Notes under the pieces: generated by a model
Databases searched by the model: none
Told to the model about the DNA's origin: nothing
The model's input: only the letters and a program-made list of their open reading frames with translations
Shown: piece by piece, positions 17,903 through 26,212 of the stretch
How positions within the stretch are numbered: the first letter of the stretch is position 1
How the letters are laid out: each line of letters begins with the position of its first letter
Made by a program: the position numbers and the translations under genes
Origin: Gemmobacter caeruleus
Lineage (GTDB): Bacteria > Pseudomonadota > Alphaproteobacteria > Rhodobacterales > Rhodobacteraceae
DNA: 64,000 nucleotides
Assembly: GCF_008271655.1 (NCBI RefSeq)
Contig: NZ_VKKX01000011.1
Coordinates: forward strand, 434,001-498,000
Reading direction: 5' to 3'

Positions 17903-17986
17903 TCACATCCCCCCGCCAAAGGCGGTATACAGCGCCAAGGCGACGAACAGCACGAAGCTGAGGGTTTGCAGGGCGGATGCGGACAT
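17903..17986 (-). CDS. 27-residue predicted membrane microprotein
   Basis: An open frame of 27 codons plus TGA: a short Ser/Ala start, one hydrophobic helix (about residues 8-22, SFVLFVALALYTAF) and a GGGM tail. GGAGG lies four bases before the ATG, the strongest ribosome-binding site in the neighbourhood. Its stop is followed by CC and the xpaC ATG, so translation is probably coupled. Too short for standard gene callers. No known family recognised; perhaps a small membrane partner of XpaC. Confidence 0.6.
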   Translation of the reverse strand: MSASALQTLSFVLFVALALYTAFGGGM

Positions 17987-18129
17987 CGGGCCTCCGGGGC
18001 AGGGCCGGCGGGCGGCCGGGCGGGAAATGGGTCTGGCGACCCTGGTTGACTATAGGCACGGCCCGGGCGTCGTGCCAGTGCCGTGACCGGGAAAAAGCGC
18101 GCGATGCTCCCCCTTTGAACGCCTGAAAG

Positions 18130-19380
18130 TCAGCCGCGCCGCGACGGGCCGCGCGACCCGCCCGAGGGCGGCGTCGTGCGCGGGCCCGCGCTGCGCGGCT
18201 TGGCCGTGCCGGACCGGGCCGGGGATTTCGGGCCGGATTTGGCCTCCGGCTTGCCGGTGGCGGGCTTGCCGGCGGTGCGGGGGGCGGATTTGTCTGTGGT
18301 GGCGGGCTTGCCGCGGGCCACCGGGCCTTCGGGCCGGGCGGCGGCGGGTTTGCCGCGCGGCGGACGGGTGTCGATCGCGTCGAGATAGCGATCGGCCGAG
18401 GCCTTGAGCCGCGCGCCGGCGCTGCCCTTGCGGGCGGGGCGGTCGGCGGCGCTGTCGGCGACGCCGCGCGCGGGTTTCGCGGCAGTCGCCCGGGCGCGGG
18501 GCGCGCGGTCCTCCTCGGGGTGGATCTTGCCGCTGCGGCTGGGTTTGCGCAGCCGGTCGCCGGCGGGGGCGGGCGCGGCGCCCTCGGGGGTGTCACCATT
18601 GGGGTCAAAGCCCAGCTGGTCGCGCAGCACGCGGGGGCGGATTTCCTCGACCTGGCCCGGCTCCAGCTCATTGAGGCGGAAGGGGCCGTAGGAGATGCGG
18701 ATCAGCCGGTTCACCGTCAGCCCGATGGCCGACATGGCGCGGCGGATCTCGCGGTTCTTGCCTTCGCGCAGGCCCACCGTGGCCCAGGCATTCGCGCCCT
18801 GCACCCGGTCAAGCGTGACCTGCATCGGCTGGAAACGCTCGCCCTCGACCTCGATCCCCTTGCGGAGCGGCTCGAAATCCGCGTCGGTCGGGTTGCCATG
18901 CAGCCGCACGCGATATTTGCGCAGCCAGCCGGTCGAGGGCAGTTCCAGCTTGCGCTTCAGCCCGCCGTCATTGGTCAGAAGCAGCAACCCTTCGGAATTG
19001 AGGTCAAGCCGCCCGATGGACATCACGCGCGGCATGTCGGGCGGCAGCGCGTCGAACACGGTTTCGCGGCCCTTTTCGTCGGAGGCCGACGTGACCAGCC
19101 CCTCGGGCTTGTAATAGAGCCAGACGCGGACGGGTTCCTTTTCCGCCAGCGGCTGACCGGAGACGGTGATGCGGTCCTTGTCGGTGATATTGAGCGCGGG
19201 CGAGGTGATGACGCGGCCGTTCACCTTGACCTCGCCGGCCTCGATCAGCCTTTCGGCCTCGCGGCGCGAGGCGACGCCGGCGCGCGAGAGAACCTTGGCG
19301 ATGCGTTCGCCCTCGGGCGTTTTCGCCGCCGGTTGCGCCACGGGTTTGCGGGCCGCTTTGGGCTTGTCTTGTTCTGGCAT
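18130..19380 (-). CDS. rRNA pseudouridine synthase, RsuA/RluB family, with long basic tail
   Basis: Isomerises uridine to pseudouridine in rRNA; probably the RluB-type 23S enzyme. 416 residues from ATG 19380. An S4 RNA-binding domain lies at about 22-70 (RIAKVLSRAGVASRREAERL) and the catalytic domain at about 83-240, with the family aspartate in GRLDLNSEG (about Asp126). From about residue 265 there is a ~150-residue Ala/Pro/Lys/Arg-rich, low-complexity extension likely to bind RNA. The upstream extension in the same frame runs through an intergenic repeat and is rejected. Confidence 0.9.
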   Translation of the reverse strand: MPEQDKPKAARKPVAQPAAKTPEGERIAKVLSRAGVASRREAERLIEAGEVKVNGRVITSPALNITDKDRITVSGQPLAEKEPVRVWLYYKPEGLVTSASDEKGRETVFDALPPDMPRVMSIGRLDLNSEGLLLLTNDGGLKRKLELPSTGWLRKYRVRLHGNPTDADFEPLRKGIEVEGERFQPMQVTLDRVQGANAWATVGLREGKNREIRRAMSAIGLTVNRLIRISYGPFRLNELEPGQVEEIRPRVLRDQLGFDPNGDTPEGAAPAPAGDRLRKPSRSGKIHPEEDRAPRARATAAKPARGVADSAADRPARKGSAGARLKASADRYLDAIDTRPPRGKPAAARPEGPVARGKPATTDKSAPRTAGKPATGKPEAKSGPKSPARSGTAKPRSAGPRTTPPSGGSRGPSRRG

Positions 19381-19421
19381 GGCTTTCCCGGCATGTAGAA
19401 GGGGGATCGGGGCGGGATGCC

Positions 19422-19472
19422 CCGGGGGCTGTCTGCCCCCGGACCCCCGAGAGTATTTCGGCAAGGTGCAAA
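19422..19472. repeat. Intergenic repeat copy B: GC hairpin plus GAGTATTT tail
   Basis: An 8-bp stem CCGGGGGC / GCCCCCGG (19422-19442, loop TGTCT) followed by ACCCCCGAGAGTATTTCGG and CAAGG. Same layout as the element at 14695-14756. Here it lies between divergent genes. Confidence 0.5.
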
Positions 19473-19500
19473 TTACGGTCGGAACGCGGAAAGGGCAACG

Positions 19501-19959
19501 GTGCGCGGTTTTCGTTCATATATGGATCAGGCGCTGGACGAGGCGCGGGCGGCCGCGGCGCGGGGCGAGGTGCCGGTGGGGGCGGTGATCGTCGATGCCG
19601 GCGGGGCGGTGGTGGCCCGGGCCGGCAACCGCACGCGGGAGCTGAACGACCCGACCGCCCATGCCGAGATGCTGGCGATCCGCGCCGCCTGTGCGCGGTT
19701 GGGGCAGGAGCGGCTGACCGGGCATGACCTCTATGTCACGCTGGAGCCGTGCCCGATGTGCGCCGCGGCCATCGCGGCGGCGCGGATCGGGCGGCTGTAT
19801 TACGGGGCTGCCGATCCCAAATCGGGCGGGGTGGCCGTGGGCGCGCGGGTCTTTGCGCATCCGCAATGCCATCATGTGCCCGAGGTCTATGACGGGTTGG
19901 CCGAGGCCGAGGCGGCGGCATTGCTGCGCGACTTCTTCGCAGGGCGGCGCGGGGCTTGA
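19501..19959 (+). CDS. tadA: tRNA-specific adenosine deaminase TadA
   Basis: Deaminates A34 to inosine in tRNA-Arg. 152 residues. Zinc and catalytic residues are clear: HAE (with Glu as proton shuttle) and PCPMC. GTG 19501 is chosen because FRSYMDQALDEA is the usual N-terminus and AAAGGG lies six bases upstream; an ATG at 19522 would clip it. A short gap separates it from the next lipoprotein gene. Not to be confused with the pilus ATPase also named TadA. Confidence 0.95.
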   Translation: MRGFRSYMDQALDEARAAAARGEVPVGAVIVDAGGAVVARAGNRTRELNDPTAHAEMLAIRAACARLGQERLTGHDLYVTLEPCPMCAAAIAAARIGRLYYGAADPKSGGVAVGARVFAHPQCHHVPEVYDGLAEAEAAALLRDFFAGRRGA

Positions 19960-20026
19960 CATCGGCCCGGGCCGGGCGTTCCCTTTTCGCAAGGGCCGTG
20001 TCCGGGCCCGTTCGCAAGGAGCCATC

Positions 20027-20392
20027 ATGCGTGCCGTTGTCCTGGTTCTGCCCGCGCTGTTGTTACTGGGATCCTGCGGAACCCCCGAATTCCGCGCCGA
20101 ACAATCGGTCTGCCGGGCGGAGTGGATGCAGAAGATCCCGCCGAAATATGTGCAGCGCATCGTGCAGCGGGTGAAATATATCGAGATCCCGACCGGGCAG
20201 GAGATCTGCAAGGGCAAGGGCGACAAGCGCATCTGTGTGCCGCAGATGCGGCTGGAGGATGTGCCCTATACCGATGTGGAGACGGTGGATCTGAACCGTG
20301 ACCGGCGCGAGGTGCAGATCAAGGCCTGCACCGTCAGGGCCTGCACGGCGAAATTCGGCAACCCCGATTGCGAGGCCGCCCCCGCGGGTTGA
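20027..20392 (+). CDS. Small cysteine-rich lipoprotein, function unknown
   Basis: Protein of 121 residues with a lipoprotein signal (LLLLGSC, Cys17). The mature part has six further cysteines (CRAEWMQK, EICKGKGDKRICVP, KACTVRACTAKFGNPDC), which may form disulfides in the periplasm, and a repeated QRIVQRVKYIE stretch. AAGGAG precedes ATG 20027. Adjacent to tadA on the same strand, but no functional link is visible. Family not recognised. Confidence 0.75.
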   Translation: MRAVVLVLPALLLLGSCGTPEFRAEQSVCRAEWMQKIPPKYVQRIVQRVKYIEIPTGQEICKGKGDKRICVPQMRLEDVPYTDVETVDLNRDRREVQIKACTVRACTAKFGNPDCEAAPAG

Positions 20393-20404
20393 GGCGCGCG
20401 CGCC

Positions 20405-21100
20405 TCAGACCTGGATCGGCACCAGCACCTCGGGTTCGATGACCTGCACCCCGGCGGGCACGCCGGCGCGCAATTCCGACGCATCCTGCGCGAGCAGCGG
20501 GAAGGTGCGGTAATGGCAGGGAATCACCATGCGGAAGTTGAAATACTTGCGCACCGCAAAGGCCGCGCGCCGCATGTCCATGGTGAAATGGCCGCCGGCC
20601 GACAGGATGCCGATATCGGGCTGGTGGTATTCGGCCATCCAGGCCATGTCAGCCATGATGTCGGTATCGCCGGAGAGGTAGATCGTGTGGCCCTCGCCCG
20701 CGATCATGAAGCCGGCCTCGCCCCCGGCATAGATCGGCCCCTGCTGGCCCTGGATCGACGAGGAATGCGCGGCGTTCACCATCGTGACCCGGGCGCCGCC
20801 CAGATCGACCGTGCCGCCCTTGTTGAAGCCGATGCCCTTTACCTCGGCATCCTCTTGCCAGAAGCTGACCATGTCATAGCTGCCCACCAGCGGGATGTCG
20901 CATTCGCGTGCGATGGACAGGGCGCTGCCGGTATGGTCGCCATGGCCATGGGTCAGCAGGACATGGGTCGCGCCGCGCAGTGCCTCGGCGCGGCGGGTCT
21001 CGGGGAACATCGGGTTGCCGTCGAGCCAGGGATCGACCAGCAGGACCGCCTGTTCGATCTCGATCCGAAAGCCGGAATGGCCGAGCCAGATGATGTTCAT
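20405..21100 (-). CDS. Metallo-beta-lactamase-fold hydrolase (UPF0173 type)
   Basis: Protein of 231 residues with the MBL signature THGHGDHT (HxHxDH, about residues 50-57), a later Asp in LSGDTDI, and a C-terminal histidine in VIPCHYRTFP. The opening WLGHSGFRIE is typical of UPF0173/UlaG-like metal-dependent hydrolases. Cytoplasmic; substrate unknown. Converges with the lipoprotein gene (12 bases between stops). Confidence 0.88.
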   Translation of the reverse strand: MNIIWLGHSGFRIEIEQAVLLVDPWLDGNPMFPETRRAEALRGATHVLLTHGHGDHTGSALSIARECDIPLVGSYDMVSFWQEDAEVKGIGFNKGGTVDLGGARVTMVNAAHSSSIQGQQGPIYAGGEAGFMIAGEGHTIYLSGDTDIMADMAWMAEYHQPDIGILSAGGHFTMDMRRAAFAVRKYFNFRMVIPCHYRTFPLLAQDASELRAGVPAGVQVIEPEVLVPIQV

Positions 21101-21213
21101 GCGGTGCCCCTTTTCTGCGCCTCTGCTGCACAGGCAGGGTAAGCCGCTGGCCCGGTTTGCAAAAGCGCAAATTCGCCGCCATGGGGCGCGTCGAGGAAAG
21201 TCCTGTGGGAATG

Positions 21214-21288
21214 TGGCAGCCCGTAGGGGAGTCGAACCCCTCTTTTCAGGTTGAAAACCTGACGTCCTAACCGATAGACGAACGGGCC
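21214..21288 (-). tRNA. tRNA-Glu (UUC anticodon)
   Basis: The minus strand folds as a cloverleaf: acceptor GGCCCGU with ACGGGCU, anticodon stem TCAGG/CCTGA around loop TTTTCAA (anticodon TTC), T-arm with GGTTCGACTCC, discriminator G and an encoded CCA (21214-21216). Stands alone between the MBL gene and recJ. Confidence 0.95.
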
Positions 21289-21356
21289 ACGCTGGGTGAG
21301 GCGGTGTTTAGCCGGGCGGCGCGGGGGCTGCAAGAGGAAAAATGAAGGCGCGCATG

Positions 21357-23102
21357 TCAGGCGCGCGCCGCGTCTTCGAGGCGCAATTGCACGCGGTTGC
21401 GGCCGCCATAGCTGTTGATCTCCAGCTTGCCGGCCAGGTGGAAGCGCTGATGGCCGGGATTGTCGAGCGCCGGGCCAAGCGGGCCGTCAAAGGCGCCAAA
21501 GGCCACGGCCTCAAGCCGCGCGCCCATGCCGTCGCCAAAGCTGAGTCGCAGGTGGTTTTCGCCGATGCGCCGCGCCTGCACCGCGCAATCGGCAAAGGCA
21601 AAGCGCGGGGCGGGGGCGGCGGCGCCAAAGGGGCCGGCCGATTCGATCTGTTCGACCAGATCGAGCGTGGCGGCCCCCGGGGCCAGAAGGCTGGTCAGCG
21701 CCAGATCGGCCGGGCCTTGCGTGCCGGCGCCTTGCCGGGCGAGCAGGGCGCCCAGACGCTCCATCGCCGGTTCAAGCTGGTCCTGCGCCACGGTAAGGCC
21801 CGCGGCCATCTTGTGCCCGCCGCCCTTGATCAGCAGCCCCTCGGACGCCACGCGCTGCACGGCGGCGCCCAGATCGACGCCGGTGACCGACCGGGCCGAC
21901 CCCTTGCCGATGCCCTTGTCCAGCCCGATCACCACGGCGGGGCGGTTGGTCGCCTCTTTCAGCCGGGCGGCGACGATGCCGACCACGCCGGGATGCCAGC
22001 CTTCGCCGGCGGCCCAGACCAGCGGGCCATCAAGGCCCCGCGCCTCAGCCTGGGCCAGAGCGGCGGCGCGCACGGCGGCCTCGATCTCGCGCCGTTCGGT
22101 ATTGAGCTGATCGAGCCGTTCCGCCAGCGCGGCGGCCTCGGCCGGGTCATCGGTGGCGAGCAGCCGCGCGCCCAGATCGGCCTGGCCGATGCGCCCGCCG
22201 GCATTCACCCGCGGCCCCAGCAGAAAGCCAAGCGCATAGGGCGTGGGTGCGTTGTCCATCCGCGCCACATCGGCCAGCGCGCAAAGGCCCGGCCGGTCGC
22301 GCCGCGCCATGACGCGCAGGCCCTGACGCACGAAGGCGCGGTTCACGCCGATCAGCGGCGCGACATCGGCCACCGTGGCCAGCGCGACCAGATCGAGCAG
22401 CGCCATCAGATCGGGGCCCTGATGCCCCTCGGTGCGCAGGCGGCGGTTGGCCTCGACCAGCAGCAGGAACACGACCGAGGCGGCGCAGAGATGGGCGAGG
22501 CTGCCATCCTCGTCCTGGCGGTTGGGGTTCACCACGGCCAGGGCGGGGGGCAGGGTCTCGCCGCCCAGATGGTGATCCAGCACCACGACATCGGCGCCCT
22601 TGGCGGCGGCGATCGGGCCATGGCTGAGCGTGCCGCAATCGACGCAGATGATCAGGTCATGGCGCGCGGCCAGCGCCTGCATCGCCGGTTCGTTGGGGCC
22701 ATAGCCCTCGTCGATGCGGTCAGGGATATAGAGGGTGGCGGGCCGGCCAAGCGCGCGCAGCCAGACCAGCAGCAGCGCCGCCGAGGCGCCGCCATCCACA
22801 TCGTAATCGGCAAAGATCGCGATGCGTTCGCGCCCCGCGACCGCCTGCAACAGCCGTGCCGCTGCCGGGGCCATGTCGCGCAGCGTCAGCGGATCGGGCA
22901 AGAGATCGCGCAGCGCCGGGGCAAGGAACCCTGCCGCATCGGCAGGGGTCACGCCGCGCGCCACCAGCACCTGACACAGTGCCGGCGGCAGGCGGGTCTG
23001 TTGCGCCATGGCCTCGGCCAGGCGCAGCGCCTCGGGGGCGGGGCCGATCCAGCGCCGCCCGGTCAGCGACGCCGTGACATTCAAGAAAGCACGATCCTGC
23101 AT
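21357..23102 (-). CDS. recJ: Single-stranded-DNA exonuclease RecJ
   Basis: 5'-to-3' ssDNA exonuclease of RecF-pathway and mismatch repair. 581 residues, near the family's usual length. DHH motifs are present: DYDVDG (about 133), VDCG (about 155), DHHLGG (about 180); the DHHA1 domain carries GGGHKMAAGLT (about 425), and an OB-like C-terminus follows. ATG 23102 is chosen since the protein then opens with NVTASLTGRRWIGP, normal for RecJ; the longer frame runs antisense through the glyoxalase region. Confidence 0.95.
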   Translation of the reverse strand: MQDRAFLNVTASLTGRRWIGPAPEALRLAEAMAQQTRLPPALCQVLVARGVTPADAAGFLAPALRDLLPDPLTLRDMAPAAARLLQAVAGRERIAIFADYDVDGGASAALLLVWLRALGRPATLYIPDRIDEGYGPNEPAMQALAARHDLIICVDCGTLSHGPIAAAKGADVVVLDHHLGGETLPPALAVVNPNRQDEDGSLAHLCAASVVFLLLVEANRRLRTEGHQGPDLMALLDLVALATVADVAPLIGVNRAFVRQGLRVMARRDRPGLCALADVARMDNAPTPYALGFLLGPRVNAGGRIGQADLGARLLATDDPAEAAALAERLDQLNTERREIEAAVRAAALAQAEARGLDGPLVWAAGEGWHPGVVGIVAARLKEATNRPAVVIGLDKGIGKGSARSVTGVDLGAAVQRVASEGLLIKGGGHKMAAGLTVAQDQLEPAMERLGALLARQGAGTQGPADLALTSLLAPGAATLDLVEQIESAGPFGAAAPAPRFAFADCAVQARRIGENHLRLSFGDGMGARLEAVAFGAFDGPLGPALDNPGHQRFHLAGKLEINSYGGRNRVQLRLEDAARA

Positions 23103-23155
23103 CTGCCTGTCCTGCCGTGGCGCCGCCGCAATGGCAAGCGCTTCTGTGCCGGCGC

Positions 23156-23584
23156 CTACCAGTGGCCGGTATTGGGCATCGAGGCCCAGGGCTCGGCCGG
23201 GGGCAGCGATTCGCCCTTTTGCAGCAGTTCGATCGACACATTGTCGGGCGAGCGCACAAAGGCCATATGCCCGTCGCGCGGCGGACGGTTGATCACCACG
23301 CCCTGCGCCTGAAGTGCCGCGCAAGTGGCATAGATATCGTCCACCGCATAGGCGAGATGGCCGAAATGCCGGCTGTCGGCGGGCAGGCCGCTGTCGCCAT
23401 CCCAGTTATGGGTCAGCTCGACCGGGCATTCGGGCTGGCCGGGGGGCGCCATGAAGACCAGGGTGAAGCGGCCCTTGTCATTGTCGATGCGCCGCGTTTC
23501 CTCCAGCCCCAGCAGGCGGTAAAAGGCCATGGATTTTTCCAGGTCCAGCACGCGGACCATGGTGTGCAGGTAGCGGATGGTCAT
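23156..23584 (-). CDS. Glyoxalase I-like protein (lactoylglutathione lyase)
   Basis: Protein of 142 residues of the vicinal-oxygen-chelate fold: TIRYLHTMVRVLDLEKSMAFYRLLG at the start, VELTHNWD with the metal Glu, FGHLAYAVDDIYATC with the His, and SPDNVSIELLQ with the last Glu. This matches GloA, which isomerises the methylglyoxal-glutathione hemithioacetal. The ATG at 23584 gives the family N-terminus. Lies between recJ and the Slam-like gene. Confidence 0.87.
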   Translation of the reverse strand: MTIRYLHTMVRVLDLEKSMAFYRLLGLEETRRIDNDKGRFTLVFMAPPGQPECPVELTHNWDGDSGLPADSRHFGHLAYAVDDIYATCAALQAQGVVINRPPRDGHMAFVRSPDNVSIELLQKGESLPPAEPWASMPNTGHW

Positions 23585-23640
23585 CTCGGGTCTCCTTCCT
23601 TGTCGGCCCAACATAGGGCCGTGCAGCACGGATACCAATG

Positions 23641-25059
23641 TCAGAACCGCGATTGCAGCCCCAGAAGCACCCCGGTCGTCACCGTGTCAAAGCGCGAGAT
23701 ATTGCTGTCGTTGCGGCTGGCGCGCAGGGTCAGTTGCGGCGAAAAGCCGGCCCAGCTGACCTCGCGCGCGACCAGCGTCACCTCGCCAAAGATCGAACGG
23801 TCCTGCCGGCCGCCCGGCGGGGTGATGATGCCGACGCGGTAATCGGGATAGGTGGCAAAGCTCGCGCCGATGGCGCCGCTGATGTCAAAGGGGCCGATGC
23901 CCGAGGCGGGGGTAAAGCTCAGCTGCGCATAGCCGCCATGGCGGGCGCGTTGCAGGCTGACGCTCTGCACCTCATAGGCGGCGAGCGACAGGCCCAGCCG
24001 CGCCCCGCTTTCCAGCCGATGCTGCGCCGAGAGCGACAGGCGCGGAATGCGCTGCACCGGCGCGCCGCTTTGCGCGCCCTGTTCCACCGCCCATTCGGCA
24101 CCGAATTGCAGCCGCGTGCGGTTGCCCGCCATCATGGCCCGGCTGACCGACAGGCTGGCCGATCGCGTGCCGCTGCCGCCATCGTCGCCCAGCCCCAGCG
24201 TCAGGCCGAAATCCCAGCTGCCGCGCCCGTCGGCGTCGATGCGCTGATGATCGAGGCCGATTTCCAGATCGCTTTCCGCCAGATCGCCATTGGTCAGCAG
24301 CACCGCCTGGCGCCGGGCGGCGCGGGTCAGGCGCACGCGCTCCAGATCAAGGCCGAAGGTCAAGCGGGTTTCGCTGCGCGCGCCGCGCGCCAGCCGCCAG
24401 GACAGGTCGGCGCCCAGTTGCGCCACCACCCCGGCCAGTGCCTGCGCGTCACCGTTCAGCATCCCCACCTCGGGGCGGCCGTCGATGATGTTGAAGGCGC
24501 TGTCGGCGCCGCCATTCACATTGTCCGACGGGCTGACGGAAAAGCGCAGCCGCGCCTCCCAGGGGGAACGGTCGCGCACCGCGTTCAGCGCGGCCACCGT
24601 CTCGCGCCGCTCGGCGGTGGTGGGGCTGGCATCGCCCGCCTGCCGCAGCCAGTAGCGCAGCGCGATCCCGCGCTCCTCGCGGGCGGCGACGACGGCGGCA
24701 AGCTTTGCGGCCTCATGCTTTTGCCGGGGGCTGCGGGCGGCGCCATAGGCGGCGCGGGCGGCCTGCCGGGCCGCGGGCAGATCGCCGCGCGCCAGTGCGA
24801 CCATGGCCAGCACCTGCCGCGCCAGCGGGTCAGACCCATCGACCAGCAGCAGACGCTGGGCCAGCGCCTGCGCATCATCCAGCGCGCCGGCCTGCACGGC
24901 GGCCACGGCGGCGGCGCGCACGGTTTCGACCGGCAGGCGCACATCCTCGGCCCGCAGGGGCGCGGCGGCCAGAAGCAGCGCTGCGGCGAGGGCGGCCAGC
25001 CGCCCCGCGCCCTGACGCGACCCGTTACTTGGGTTCGACCGCGTCACAGATCGCCGCAT
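23641..25059 (-). CDS. Slam-like surface lipoprotein assembly modifier (DUF560), outer-membrane translocator
   Basis: Protein of 472 residues. A signal sequence ends near residue 37 (AAAPLRA). An Ala-rich helical TPR-like domain spans about 40-155. From about residue 165 (LRFSVSPSDNVNGGA, the usual Slam barrel entry) to the end it alternates like a beta-barrel and closes in Phe. This is the Slam/type XI architecture: a periplasmic TPR domain plus a 14-strand barrel that moves lipoproteins to the cell surface. Its start overlaps the end of the upstream lipoprotein gene by 35 bases (an in-frame GTG at 25047 is an alternative), so the two are coupled; that lipoprotein is the obvious cargo. Confidence 0.82.
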   Translation of the reverse strand: MRRSVTRSNPSNGSRQGAGRLAALAAALLLAAAPLRAEDVRLPVETVRAAAVAAVQAGALDDAQALAQRLLLVDGSDPLARQVLAMVALARGDLPAARQAARAAYGAARSPRQKHEAAKLAAVVAAREERGIALRYWLRQAGDASPTTAERRETVAALNAVRDRSPWEARLRFSVSPSDNVNGGADSAFNIIDGRPEVGMLNGDAQALAGVVAQLGADLSWRLARGARSETRLTFGLDLERVRLTRAARRQAVLLTNGDLAESDLEIGLDHQRIDADGRGSWDFGLTLGLGDDGGSGTRSASLSVSRAMMAGNRTRLQFGAEWAVEQGAQSGAPVQRIPRLSLSAQHRLESGARLGLSLAAYEVQSVSLQRARHGGYAQLSFTPASGIGPFDISGAIGASFATYPDYRVGIITPPGGRQDRSIFGEVTLVAREVSWAGFSPQLTLRASRNDSNISRFDTVTTGVLLGLQSRF

Positions 25060-25969
25060 CGCCCTTTTGCCCGCATTGCGTCAGCACGAAGACGCCGTGT
25101 TCTTCCTCGAGATCGGCATCGTCAAGGAACTGGTCCAGATGCACGAGCCCGGCGACGCTGGACGAATCCTTGCCGCCGAAGATCCCGCCATAACTGCCCG
25201 AGATCTGGTCCTGATTCTGGTTCACCGCAGCGGTCTCACCCTCGAAGGTGCCCTGATCGGTGATTTCGGTCGGGACCAGGATCACGTCATTGAGCGCGAT
25301 GCGCCCGTCCACGATCACGCGGTTGTAGATCTTGCCGTTGATCGCGTTGTCGGTGAAATCGGCGTTCAGGAAGATGTCGCCGCGCACGCGCGCGGGCTGG
25401 CTGGGCAGGATCGCCGGATCGGTGCCGACCGGCACGGGCAGCACATCGGGATTGCCCGGCGCATCAAGGTTTTGCAGCGCGACATATTTGCCGGCATAGC
25501 TGACAAGCCCGGTGCCCTTGTCGGCCGAGGTGACCGGCGGGCGGTCGAAATTGCCGTCGCGTTCGTAGTAGCCGCCGCCATAGTAATGCGAGAACTGCCC
25601 GCCATCGGCGGCGGTGACGGCGCGGGTCTTGCCGTCTTTCGATTGCGCGGTCAGCGCGACGAACATGCGGTCAAGCGGGTCTTCCTGCATCTTGAAGGCC
25701 TTGTAGCCTGCAAGGTCGAGTTTCTTGTAACGCTTGTAGGTCACCATCTTGGGCGAGGAATCCAGCGTGACCGCCAGTTTCAGCTCGTCCTTGCTGGCGT
25801 CATAGGCCGCGGCGCTGACGCTGGCCGCCAGCGCTTCGGGCACCGCCACGCTGTCGGTGCCGCCATCGGTGCCCCCGTCGGTGCCGCCATCCGTTCCGTC
25901 CGTCGGAAAGGGATTGCCGCCGCATGCAGCCAGCAGCAGCAGCGCCGCAATCGTCACTCTCGCATCCAT
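25025..25969 (-). CDS. TbpB-like surface lipoprotein, candidate Slam cargo
   Basis: Protein of 314 residues with a lipoprotein signal (LLLAACGG, Cys16), a TDG/GGTD repeat linker (residues 23-39) and a C-terminal beta-barrel-like domain with GTFEGETAA and GSYGGIFGGKDSSSVAG, the pattern of transferrin-binding-protein-like beta barrels. Such lipoproteins in Neisseria and Acinetobacter are delivered to the surface by Slam. The C-terminus has two cysteines (CGQKGDAAIC). ATG 25969 opens directly with the signal. Ligand unknown; metal or haem capture is only a guess. Confidence 0.8.
   Translation of the reverse strand: MDARVTIAALLLLAACGGNPFPTDGTDGGTDGGTDGGTDSVAVPEALAASVSAAAYDASKDELKLAVTLDSSPKMVTYKRYKKLDLAGYKAFKMQEDPLDRMFVALTAQSKDGKTRAVTAADGGQFSHYYGGGYYERDGNFDRPPVTSADKGTGLVSYAGKYVALQNLDAPGNPDVLPVPVGTDPAILPSQPARVRGDIFLNADFTDNAINGKIYNRVIVDGRIALNDVILVPTEITDQGTFEGETAAVNQNQDQISGSYGGIFGGKDSSSVAGLVHLDQFLDDADLEEEHGVFVLTQCGQKGDAAICDAVEPK
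25853..25903 (-). repeat. Imperfect 12-base tandem repeat encoding GGTD linker
   Basis: About four imperfect 12-base units on the minus strand (GGCACCGATGGC type) encode TDGTDGGTDGGTDGGTD just after the lipidated Cys of the TbpB-like lipoprotein. Unit changes would lengthen or shorten the stalk without shifting frame. Confidence 0.7.
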
Positions 25970-26212
25970 GATCTCGCCCGCTCTTGCCTTTGTCGTGTTG
26001 CGACAAATGTCCCTGCAACCGCCCCTCAAGTCAATGTGAGGCGTGCAGTTTCGTGTCCGGCGTGGCCTCTGTGCCGCGCGCGGGGTTTGGGCCGGCAACG
26101 CACCCCCGTATCTGGAGATCTGCGGCTTTTCGCCCCCTATATATGGCCTTGGCGTTTCATGCCGGGGCAAGCCGGGTTATAGTGCCGTGATTCTGATCAA
26201 GGACACGCCCCC

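Noticed and set aside
16989-18671. 560-codon minus-strand frame suggesting a long XpaC fusion
   Set aside because: The first ~255 codons are Pro/Arg/Ala low-complexity in another frame of the pseudouridine synthase gene; ATG 17900 with its coupled microprotein upstream is the better start.
21342-23312. 656-codon plus-strand open frame
   Set aside because: Antisense shadow of recJ, which has all DHH motifs on the minus strand.
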